Source: Firmicutes bacterium CAG:631 (lineage in GTDB: Bacteria > Bacillota_I > Bacilli_A > RFN20 > CAG-631). From it: 31,992 bases of DNA. Numbering within the stretch: the first letter of the stretch is position 1; every line of letters begins with the position of its first letter. The translations under genes and the position numbers were made by a program. The stretch spans positions 1 through 31,992 of the forward strand of contig HF998011.1 of assembly GCA_000433015.1 (NCBI GenBank), read 5' to 3'. This document shows positions 14,991-22,082 of this stretch, one piece after another. The notes under the pieces were generated by a model that saw only the letters and a list, made by a program, of their open reading frames with translations, was not told the origin of the DNA and searched no databases.

Positions 14991-16728
14991 ATCAAAAAAA
15001 AGTCGAAAAGATGTTCTTTTAAGACTCTCTAAATATTTTTTACAATATAAATTTCGTGTTTTTCTCGCTTTCATTTTAATGATTGGTAGTAACCTATTTG
15101 CCTTACTTGGTCCATATTTAACTGGAAAAGCGATTGATGCCATTGATGTTAAATTAGGAATTAATTTTGAACAAGTTACTTTTTATTGCATTCTTATGGC
15201 AATCTTTTATGTAGTTTCTTCTATTTTATCTTATGTTTTATCCATTGTTATGATTGATTTAAGTCAAAAAATAGCGAAAAGTATGCGTCAAGATGTTTTT
15301 GATAAAATTTTATCTTTACCAGTTTCAACTTTAGATACCCTTCAAGCAGGGGATTTAATTAATCGTATCTCTTATGATATTGATACTGTCAATGCCTCTT
15401 TATCGAATGACCTTTTGCAAGCTGCAACAGGAATTATTTCGGTGATTGGTACCTTTATTGGGATGCTTACGCTTTCTCCTTTACTTCTTTGTGTCTTTTT
15501 AATAACCGTACCCATTTCTATTTACATAGCGATTAAACGTTCTAAAATGGTGCGACCACTATTTCGTAAACGTTCAGCAAAACTAGCAGAATTAAATGGT
15601 TTTTCAGAAGAAATGTTATCTGGCTTAAAAACCATCAAAGCTTATGGCAAGGAACAAGCTTTTATTGATCAATTTAAACAGAAAAATCAAGAAGCCGTTG
15701 ATGCTTATTATCATGCTGATTATTATGGTAGTTTAATTGGACCAGCTGTTAATTTTGTCAATAATCTTGGAACCGTATTAATTAGTACAGTGGGAGCCAT
15801 TTTTTACTGTTTTGATCTCATATCCATCGGTAAAATTTCTTCATTTTTACTCTATGCTCGAAAATTTTCCGGACCAATCAGTGAATATGCTAATATTCTT
15901 GGTGAAATTCAATCGGCTTTAGCTGCTGCTGAACGAGTCTATCGTTTATTAGATTTAGATTCTGAAATCAATGATTCTCATCTACAATCACTAACACAAA
16001 TCAAAGGAAAAATTGAATTTCAAAATGTTTCTTTTGCATATCAAAATGAGGATTGGATTATTCAAAATTTATCTTTTGTTGCTAAACCAAAACAAACGAT
16101 TGCCATCGTTGGTCCAACAGGAGCTGGAAAAACAACGATTGTTCATCTTATGATGCGGTTTTATGATATTCAAAAAGGGCAAATATTGATTGATAATCAC
16201 CCCATCATTGATTATACAAAAGAAAGTGTTCGTTTAGCTTTTACGATGGTCTTACAAGATACATGGATTTTTGAAGGTACCATTTATGAAAATATTGCTT
16301 ATGGCAAAGAAAATGCAACCTTAGAAGAGGTTATTTCAGTTGCAAAAAAAGCGCATATTCATGACTTCATTCAAACCTTACCACAAGGATATCAAACACT
16401 ATTGACAGATGGTGGAATTAATTTATCAAAAGGACAAAAACAACTCATTTCTATTGCTAGAGCTATGCTTTCTACTGCGCATCTTTTGATATTAGATGAG
16501 GCAACAAGTAATGTCGATACAAGAACTGAATGGCTTATTCAAGATGCAATGGATCAATTGATGAAAAATAAAACGTGTTTTGTCATTGCTCATCGTTTAT
16601 CAACCATTGTCCATGCAGATTTAATTTTAGTGGTTCAAGATGGTAAAATTGTTGAAAAGGGAACTCATCAAGAATTATTAAATCATCATGCTTTTTATGC
16701 CTCAATTTATAATGCCCAATTTGATTAA
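14983..16728 (+). CDS. ABC exporter half-transporter, catalytic partner
   Basis: The 581-residue partner has the same fold. Walker A GPTGAGKTT begins at residue 377, Walker B LLILDEATSNVD has the catalytic Glu506, and the H-loop AHR is intact. Its signature, however, is LSKGQ instead of LSGGQ. In the heterodimer one composite site would combine this Walker A/B with FSGGQ of the first subunit and be fully active, while the other would pair Asp491 with LSKGQ and be weak or regulatory. This reciprocal degeneration supports an obligate pair. The gene ends the operon, before a terminator shared with uraA. Confidence 0.9.
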   Translation: MNKSKKSRKDVLLRLSKYFLQYKFRVFLAFILMIGSNLFALLGPYLTGKAIDAIDVKLGINFEQVTFYCILMAIFYVVSSILSYVLSIVMIDLSQKIAKSMRQDVFDKILSLPVSTLDTLQAGDLINRISYDIDTVNASLSNDLLQAATGIISVIGTFIGMLTLSPLLLCVFLITVPISIYIAIKRSKMVRPLFRKRSAKLAELNGFSEEMLSGLKTIKAYGKEQAFIDQFKQKNQEAVDAYYHADYYGSLIGPAVNFVNNLGTVLISTVGAIFYCFDLISIGKISSFLLYARKFSGPISEYANILGEIQSALAAAERVYRLLDLDSEINDSHLQSLTQIKGKIEFQNVSFAYQNEDWIIQNLSFVAKPKQTIAIVGPTGAGKTTIVHLMMRFYDIQKGQILIDNHPIIDYTKESVRLAFTMVLQDTWIFEGTIYENIAYGKENATLEEVISVAKKAHIHDFIQTLPQGYQTLLTDGGINLSKGQKQLISIARAMLSTAHLLILDEATSNVDTRTEWLIQDAMDQLMKNKTCFVIAHRLSTIVHADLILVVQDGKIVEKGTHQELLNHHAFYASIYNAQFD

Positions 16729-16765
16729 TTTGTTTTTATGCTATTATATTATTTTATCAGTAAAA

Positions 16766-16805
16766 AAGAGTGATTTTTTATCTTTTCAATCACTCTTACT
16801 TTTTT
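16766..16805. terminator. Bidirectional terminator between the exporter and uraA
   Basis: AAGAGTGATT (16766-16775) pairs with AATCACTCTT (16788-16797) around a 12-nt loop, with T residues on the plus side and A residues on the other. Confidence 0.75.
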
Positions 16806-16822
16806 CTTTTTAATCTTTCATT

Positions 16823-18190
16823 TTATTGTTCTTCTTGTGGTGAATCTTCACTTGCCGTTTCACTTTCTTTTTTACATGGCAAAATCACATTTAATAAAAT
16901 TCCTACAATGGCAGCAATAGCCATACTCGAAATTTCTATCATAGATTGATTAATCGTGATGGCAATAACTGCTCCTCCAAGCCCAATGACAAGCATACTA
17001 CTAATAATAATAAGATTTCGCGTTTTTGTTAAATCAATTTTTGAATCCACTAACACTCTTAAACCATTCGATGCTATAAATCCATATAAAACAATAGAGA
17101 TTCCTCCCATAACGCAACTAGGAATGGCCGAAATCAAGGCAATAAAAACATTACTAAATGAAAGTATCATCGCTAAAATGGCTGCAAGTCCTGTCACCCA
17201 TACCGAAGCTACTTTTGTCATACCAACAACCGATGTATTTTCACCATAGGTGGTATTGGCTGGTCCTCCCAACATGGCTGCTACACTGGTTGCAATCCCA
17301 TCTCCTAGTAAAGTTTTATCAAGTCCTGGATCTTCTAAATAATCTTCTCCAGTAATTTTAGATAAAACGCTATGATCACCAATATGTTCACAAGCTGTTA
17401 CAAAGGCCAAAGGAATAACGGGTAATGCTCCAATTAAATTCACTTTATTAAAATGGATGGATGTTCCTAAAACATCATAGGTTGCATCCTTTAAGGAAAG
17501 AAAATGAAATTCTGGAATCTTAAACCACTGCGCTGGGGATTTGATGATTTCAATAAATTCAGTAAAATCAACAAGTCCAAAAATTGCTGATAAGATAAAG
17601 CCTCCTGCAATGGCTAATAAAAATGGAATGATTTTCATAAATTTTGTTCCCTTTAAAGCAAACATAGCGACCATCAATAGACAAGCAATAGCAATCAAAA
17701 TCATTTTCCATTGTTGTAAATGGCTTACATTTTCAATTGAAGCGACAAGCCCAGCATTGGAAATTGCACTTGTACTTAATCCAAGTCCAATAATCATAAT
17801 CATTGGCCCAACAATAATTGGCGGTAATACTTTTTTTATCCATCCTTTTCCAAAAAAACGAACGGCTAAGGCAATTAAACAATAAATCACCCCTACAAAA
17901 AACATTCCTGTAAAAACAGCTCCTAAGCCATTATTTTTCATTAAAGATTGAATGACTGGAATGTAAGCAAAACTACTACCTAAATAAACTGGGACCTTTG
18001 CTTTGGTACACGCAATATAAATCAGTGTCCCTAATCCTGAAGTAAATAAAGCAACCGAAATTGGTAGTCCTGTTAAAATTGGAACTAAAACGGTCGCTCC
18101 AAACATTGCAAAGACATGTTGAAAACTTAAAAGCAACCACTTTAATTTACTTTTTGGTTTGTCTTTAGCATTTAAAATCATTTTTTCCAT
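16823..18190 (-). CDS. uraA: Uracil permease, NCS2 family (UraA type)
   Basis: The 455-residue membrane protein has about 14 hydrophobic segments. FQHVFAMFGATVLVPILTG at the N-terminus, ACEHIGDH, and GGPANTTYGENTSVVGMT are UraA hallmarks. The Glu residues in the last two motifs bind the pyrimidine and couple to protons in the E. coli protein. It should import uracil for pyrimidine salvage. GGAGGG precedes the ATG. Xanthine/uric acid members of NCS2 have different motifs, so uracil is favoured. Upstream lies an attenuator-like leader (18254-18433) that would tie expression to pyrimidine supply. No PyrR-binding consensus was seen there. Confidence 0.9.
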   Translation of the reverse strand: MEKMILNAKDKPKSKLKWLLLSFQHVFAMFGATVLVPILTGLPISVALFTSGLGTLIYIACTKAKVPVYLGSSFAYIPVIQSLMKNNGLGAVFTGMFFVGVIYCLIALAVRFFGKGWIKKVLPPIIVGPMIMIIGLGLSTSAISNAGLVASIENVSHLQQWKMILIAIACLLMVAMFALKGTKFMKIIPFLLAIAGGFILSAIFGLVDFTEFIEIIKSPAQWFKIPEFHFLSLKDATYDVLGTSIHFNKVNLIGALPVIPLAFVTACEHIGDHSVLSKITGEDYLEDPGLDKTLLGDGIATSVAAMLGGPANTTYGENTSVVGMTKVASVWVTGLAAILAMILSFSNVFIALISAIPSCVMGGISIVLYGFIASNGLRVLVDSKIDLTKTRNLIIISSMLVIGLGGAVIAITINQSMIEISSMAIAAIVGILLNVILPCKKESETASEDSPQEEQ

Positions 18191-18253
18191 TCTTTTCCCT
18201 CCTTGTTTCTATTTTTAAAGAATCAAATGATTTCTTTATTTCCTTAGTAAATT

Positions 18254-18285
18254 TAAAAAAAACACTTTATCCAAAGATAAAGTGT
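18254..18285 (-). terminator. Leader terminator (attenuator) in front of uraA
   Basis: On the minus strand ACACTTTATC-TTTG-GATAAAGTGT forms a perfect 10-bp stem (18285 to 18262... read leftward) followed by eight U residues. It lies between the promoter and the permease start, 64 bp before the coding region, and would end most transcripts unless disrupted. The 5' arm begins 3 nt after the leader ORF stop, so a ribosome at that stop would cover it. Confidence 0.85.
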
Positions 18286-18287
18286 CT

Positions 18288-18380
18288 CTAAAAAGAAATA
18301 AAGAAGAAAAAGGGGCCAAAAAAGAATAAAATAATGTTTTTAAAATACTCAGAATGTATTTTTTTCGATTCATTATTCAT
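18288..18380 (-). CDS. Phe-rich 30-residue leader peptide of uraA
   Basis: AAAGGGGG lies just before an ATG at 18380, itself about 18 nt after the predicted transcription start. The peptide starts MNNESKKIHSEYFKN and ends ILFFFGPFFFFISF, with about 9 Phe in its last 13 residues, then TAG at 18290-18288. The end is encoded by a long U-rich stretch of mRNA. This is the layout of the E. coli pyrBI leader, where polymerase slows at the U run when UTP is low and the trailing ribosome blocks the terminator. A pheA-like Phe-sensing mode is the alternative, but it fits the permease poorly and no clear alternative antiterminator was found. CCCCTTT inside the ORF could also pair with its own AAAGGGG ribosome site. 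Confidence 0.7.
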   Translation of the reverse strand: MNNESKKIHSEYFKNIILFFFGPFFFFISF

Positions 18381-18404
18381 TTCCCCCTTTACTTTTTCTG
18401 CTCT

Positions 18405-18433
18405 ATTATATTTTAAAAAAAAATAAAAGTGAA
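18405..18433 (-). promoter_or_regulatory. Promoter of the uraA leader
   Basis: On the minus strand TTCACT (18433-18428) and TATAAT (18410-18405) are separated by 17 bp. The predicted start near 18398 puts the leader ribosome site almost at the 5' end of the RNA. Confidence 0.7.
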
Positions 18434-18557
18434 GTATTTTATTTTATTTTTTTTTGTGTTAGAATAAATTTGGTTTTCTTTTAAAAAACAATAAAACAAA
18501 TAAAAAGGACTATAATTGTGAACTAGTCAAGCGAAAGTAGACAGTTCAAAAAAAGCC

Positions 18558-19403
18558 CTAATACCCCATATCATGTTTATACAGATGTGGGGTTTTATAT
18601 TGCAAAGCATATGCTGGACGTTCGTGATTGAACCAATGTATGTATGCCTTGATAAACTTGTTTATATCATCACAATGCTTTAAATCAAAATCATAAAACA
18701 TCTCATCTTTCATCCAACCGTTAATTGATTCCATAATTGGATTATCTGTTGGAGTTCCTGCTCGAGACATAGAATGTTTCATGTTAATATTAGTTAGAAG
18801 CTCGTTATAGCTTCTGGAAGAATAAACCGAACCTTGGTCTGTGTGAAGAATGGTAACCTGGTCAGTTTGTTCTTTTTTAATTAGTTTTATTACTTCTTTA
18901 AGTCCATCGTGGTATGTTCTTGGATCGCCCTCTCTAGAACTAAGCCTGTAAGATACTATTTCGTTATTGAATGTATCAAGATACAATGTTAATTCATAAT
19001 GGATTCCCTTGTACCAGAACATTGTCATATCTGACACAATGATTTCATATGGTTTTGATGCATTCCAATTTCCACAAACTAGATTTGGAAATTCAAGTTT
19101 TTCCTCTTTTGGCCTTCTCCATTTAATTCTAGGTGCTTGAGATTTTATCCCTGCATATTTGCAACATACATGAACATAATTTGGCTTTAATATCAATCCA
19201 TATTTTTGCTTTAAATACGCTGAGATCCATCTATATCCATGAGTTTTATGTTTGTTATGAACCTCTTGAATAATCTTTAGATTAGATTCTCTTCTTTTTA
19301 CCCATTCTGGCTTATTAATTTGACGATTTTTCCATTTATAATATCCACTTCGATTTACATCCATGATTGAACATAGAAATTTAATTGGATATTTGTTAGA
19401 CAA
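18558..19403 (-). CDS. IS3-family transposase OrfB (integrase core)
   Basis: The 281-residue frame has the DDE catalytic core: SDMTMFW with the first Asp, LHTDQGSVYSS with the second, and NPIMESINGWMKDEMF with the Glu. The N-terminal part has the helix-turn-helix YGYRW-like segment (KTHGYRWISAYLKQKYG). The same frame is open upstream through KEFEIIELLSNKYP. The enzyme is therefore probably made as an OrfAB fusion by a -1 slip at AAAAAG (19429-19424) in orfA, as in other IS3 members. The ATG at 19403 gives OrfB alone. Confidence 0.92.
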   Translation of the reverse strand: MSNKYPIKFLCSIMDVNRSGYYKWKNRQINKPEWVKRRESNLKIIQEVHNKHKTHGYRWISAYLKQKYGLILKPNYVHVCCKYAGIKSQAPRIKWRRPKEEKLEFPNLVCGNWNASKPYEIIVSDMTMFWYKGIHYELTLYLDTFNNEIVSYRLSSREGDPRTYHDGLKEVIKLIKKEQTDQVTILHTDQGSVYSSRSYNELLTNINMKHSMSRAGTPTDNPIMESINGWMKDEMFYDFDLKHCDDINKFIKAYIHWFNHERPAYALQYKTPHLYKHDMGY

Positions 19404-19411
19404 GAGTTCGA

Positions 19412-19792
19412 TTATTTCGAATTCTTTTTGTTGATAATAACGTATTCTTTTCTTTGACCAACTCCTTTCACTGAGTAACCTTTTTTTAATCGTTCACACT
19501 CAACTTCCTTCTTAGCTAATTCGAGCCTTAACCTTTCAATTTCGGTAAGATTCTTTTTGGTATGTAATGCTGCATATGGATTTCCCTTTTTATGTTTTCC
19601 AACTTTTGATGAAAACCCCTTAATGCCTTCATTTCTATAAGTTTCAACCCATGTCCACAATAGACTACGAGAAACACCATATTTTCTTGAAATGGAATAT
19701 GACGATTCTTCACCATTGATTAATTCAAGAACAATTGATTCTTTCTCTTCAGGGGAACGCCTATTGTTTTTAGTTCCTTTTGGTCTTCCCAT
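19412..19792 (-). CDS. IS3-family OrfA (DNA-binding subunit)
   Basis: The 126-residue product has a basic start (MGRPKGTKNNRRSP), a helix-turn-helix (SSYSISRKYGVSRSLLWTWVETY) and a C-terminal coiled-coil/leucine-zipper region (LTEIERLRLELAKKEVECERL). OrfA binds the terminal repeats and regulates transposition. Near its end the codons AAC AAA AAG give a slippery site at 19429-19424 for -1 frameshifting into orfB. The ATG follows an AAGGAGG-like site. Confidence 0.9.
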   Translation of the reverse strand: MGRPKGTKNNRRSPEEKESIVLELINGEESSYSISRKYGVSRSLLWTWVETYRNEGIKGFSSKVGKHKKGNPYAALHTKKNLTEIERLRLELAKKEVECERLKKGYSVKGVGQRKEYVIINKKNSK

Positions 19793-19914
19793 AAAATTCC
19801 TCCTTTACCAAATCATACTAAAAGAAAAAGTAGACCGCACTTTTTTACGTGTCTACTTTTATCTTACCGGTTCAATTGTTTGTTTTCTTATAGTCCTTTT
19901 TGATTTTATTTTAA

Positions 19915-21993
19915 TTAATTTAAAAAGTTGCAATCGTTAACAATGGTTTGACCATCTACTGTAATGGATAATACACAGAAAGCATAGAAATTTTTAGTAT
20001 TCCAGTTACAAGGAGCAATTTCAAAAGTTGCTTCCATTCCATTATATGGATGTAAAAATTGATATTGATTCGCACTTGAACTATACAAATTCACTTCAAG
20101 ATCACCAGCAACATTTGTCAATTTTATAGATGTAAAATAAGCAGACTCGATTAATTTTACTTTTCCTGTTACCACATAAACTTGTGTTGTATAATCTTCT
20201 TTTACAGATAATTCATATAATTCTTCTAAAGTTTTTGTAGAATCAAAGGTTGCTTTCGAATATTCATAATCCCCATATAAATTAGATACTAATGTTGCAT
20301 CTAATAGACAAGATTGTCCGACAACTTCTCCTTCTGCTTTGTAATGTGCTCTTGTTCCTTTCATGATGACCATATTTCCTAAATTGATATTTTTCATTGT
20401 TTCTTTATCCGTGCGAATAGCAATCACACCCGTTTCATCAATAAGATAGAACCCTGTTTGATTGACTAAAGATGCAGCAACAACACCCTTAACTTGAACG
20501 ATTTCATTATCTTGTGCTTCAATTGCTGTTTTTACATCAACAAATTCTGATATAGCGGGATCAACAACTTCAATTTTCACTTTTGTACTATAAGTAGAAT
20601 CACTACCATAAGAACCTGTAATAGTAATATTCGCTGTTCCAACATTTTTGGTATGCATAAAGATATCATCCCCAACGGTTTCAAAATAAACAACATCAGT
20701 ATTATCGGATTCATAACTTAAAGTTGCATTTTCAAAACCTAAAAGTGTGGAAGATACACTACGAATTAATTGTACATTAGGATCTGCAGTATAAGTATCA
20801 ATAAATTGATCTACACCATAATATTCAACAACAAATTGAGCTGTATCTTTTAAATCAAAAACATATCCTTCATCGATTACTTCGATTGGCATAAAACGGA
20901 AAAAGCAACCAGAGTCCGTTGATTTTGCATTGATTGGTGATAAATAAACCGTACAAATCTTTCCATCAAATTCATCTAAGTAAGCAAAATCACTTCCATT
21001 ACACATCGTGTAAACATAAGAGCCAGTCTTATCATCTAAATCATTAATATAATAGTTAACAAAACCTGTTCCAGGAACTTTTTTGACTAAGGCATTGACT
21101 TTGTAAATATTTGTTGTAATATTTTCAGAAATTGGCGTATTTACAATTTCTTTTACGGTTTTTTCTTCAATCCAAGATTTATCAAAATCAGATGTTTGAT
21201 GGTCATTTTCTAACAAATAAGGATTTGCAATTTGACAAGATCCTGGATAACCATATTTTTCAGCATATCCTTTTTCACTTTCTAACACATAATAAGCTTT
21301 ATCTCCTGCAATTGTTATAGTATTGCCTTCTTCTACTTGACCAGCAATCTCACCATAAACATATATCGAACCTGTTGTATCAACTAAATAAAATCCATTA
21401 GGAATCATTCCATTGGCATAAGTAATTTTAGCAACCACGCCTGTCAATTTTACTTTTGCATCAACAGCATCATTTCGTGCAGCAGCAACAGTTTTTTGGG
21501 TATAATCATTTGGATCCATATCGGGAGCATTGTGTTTAAAATCTTGGATCCATCCCGAACCCATTTCAGGAGAATTTTTAAATGTTTTTAAAGTTCCATA
21601 TAAAACAACTTCGTCTCCTTTAACAGGTTTATCTTCTAACTCAGAATAACGTAAAACACCATCTTTTGAATAAGTACCATAAATATAAAGATCATTTGTT
21701 CCATCTGTAATCGTCATTTCGCCATATGTTGGATTAGAAACTGTAGTAATTGTACCATAGACATAATATTTTTCTGTTGTTCCTTCTTCACCCGCTTCAT
21801 TTGCAATGCGAATAGCTTCAGTAACACTAGTACAATTACTAGGATTTTCAATCGAGCAACCCCCCCCGATTGTTTGGCTTTGTGAACTAGAATTAGATTG
21901 AGCATTGTCATCTTTACAACCGACTAAACTAAACAAACATAAACTAGCAGCAAACAAACTTAGACATCGAAATACTTTTTTCTTGAATTTCAT
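19915..21993 (-). CDS. Large surface lipoprotein with OB-fold-like and Ig-like repeats
   Basis: The 692-residue product begins with MKFKKKVFRCLSL, a hydrophobic segment and the lipobox LVGC, then a Ser/Asn/Gln linker. Several modules of about 100 residues follow the pattern 'V.GVV....N.GFYL.D.TG.I.V' (for example KVKLTGVVAKI ... GFYLVDTTGSIYVYG and IVQVKGVVAAS ... GFYLIDETGVIAIR), which looks like OB-fold domains of extracellular nuclease-associated proteins. A BIG2-like domain (LSYESDNTDVVYF through GTANITITGSYG) lies between them. Function is unknown; binding of a surface or extracellular polymer is plausible. The ATG at 21993 is used because GGGAGGA lies about 10 nt upstream. Its terminator has been split by an IS. 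Confidence 0.75.
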   Translation of the reverse strand: MKFKKKVFRCLSLFAASLCLFSLVGCKDDNAQSNSSSQSQTIGGGCSIENPSNCTSVTEAIRIANEAGEEGTTEKYYVYGTITTVSNPTYGEMTITDGTNDLYIYGTYSKDGVLRYSELEDKPVKGDEVVLYGTLKTFKNSPEMGSGWIQDFKHNAPDMDPNDYTQKTVAAARNDAVDAKVKLTGVVAKITYANGMIPNGFYLVDTTGSIYVYGEIAGQVEEGNTITIAGDKAYYVLESEKGYAEKYGYPGSCQIANPYLLENDHQTSDFDKSWIEEKTVKEIVNTPISENITTNIYKVNALVKKVPGTGFVNYYINDLDDKTGSYVYTMCNGSDFAYLDEFDGKICTVYLSPINAKSTDSGCFFRFMPIEVIDEGYVFDLKDTAQFVVEYYGVDQFIDTYTADPNVQLIRSVSSTLLGFENATLSYESDNTDVVYFETVGDDIFMHTKNVGTANITITGSYGSDSTYSTKVKIEVVDPAISEFVDVKTAIEAQDNEIVQVKGVVAASLVNQTGFYLIDETGVIAIRTDKETMKNINLGNMVIMKGTRAHYKAEGEVVGQSCLLDATLVSNLYGDYEYSKATFDSTKTLEELYELSVKEDYTTQVYVVTGKVKLIESAYFTSIKLTNVAGDLEVNLYSSSANQYQFLHPYNGMEATFEIAPCNWNTKNFYAFCVLSITVDGQTIVNDCNFLN
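21860..21867 (-). repeat. G8 tract inside the lipoprotein reading frame
   Basis: Eight consecutive G residues on the coding strand encode IGGGC about 44 codons after the start, shortly after the lipobox linker. In DNA this AT-rich such a tract is unusual and could vary in length, switching the gene on and off. Confidence 0.9.
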
Positions 21994-22056
21994 ACTTATT
22001 TTTCCTCCCACAAGTTATTATAAATTGGATATATTAGTTTGTAAATAAAAAAAAAT

Positions 22057-22082
22057 AAAAAAGAGAATTTTCATCTCTTTTT
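22057..22082 (-). terminator. Terminator of the TerB/ATPase/helicase operon
   Basis: AAAAAAGAGA (22057-22066) and TCTCTTTTT (22074-22082) form a stem whose loop contains the helicase stop codon (22071-22073). A-rich DNA to the left gives the U tract on the minus strand. Confidence 0.75.

Larger units (their letters stand above)
18519..19874 (-). mobile_element. Complete IS3-family insertion sequence, 1356 bp
   Basis: The ends are TGAACTAGTCAAGCGAAAGT (18519 onward) and the reverse complement of AAAGTAGACACGT... at the right, which reads TGAACCGGTAAGATAAAAGT from 19874 inward. Both share TGAAC and AAAGTAGACA. The element is flanked by a 4-bp duplication ATTG (18515-18518 and 19875-19878). It carries orfA and orfB on the minus strand. 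Intact genes and ends suggest it is recent and may still be active. Confidence 0.93.
18502..19901 (-). terminator. Terminator of the large lipoprotein gene, split by an insertion sequence
   Basis: AAAAAGGACTATAA (18502-18515) and TTATAGTCCTTTTT (19888-19901) are perfect 14-bp complements that now lie 1372 bp apart. Removing the IS and one ATTG copy rejoins them around a loop of about 12 nt, giving a strong hairpin 14 bp past the stop codon of the gene ending at 19915. Confidence 0.85.

Noticed and set aside
16956..17885. Plus-strand ORFs across the permease gene
   Set aside because: They lack ribosome sites and mirror the strongly supported uraA frame on the other strand.
18191..18400. PyrR-binding or other riboswitch leader for uraA
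   Set aside because: No PyrR consensus or conserved riboswitch fold was recognised; the short ORF plus terminator explains the region better.
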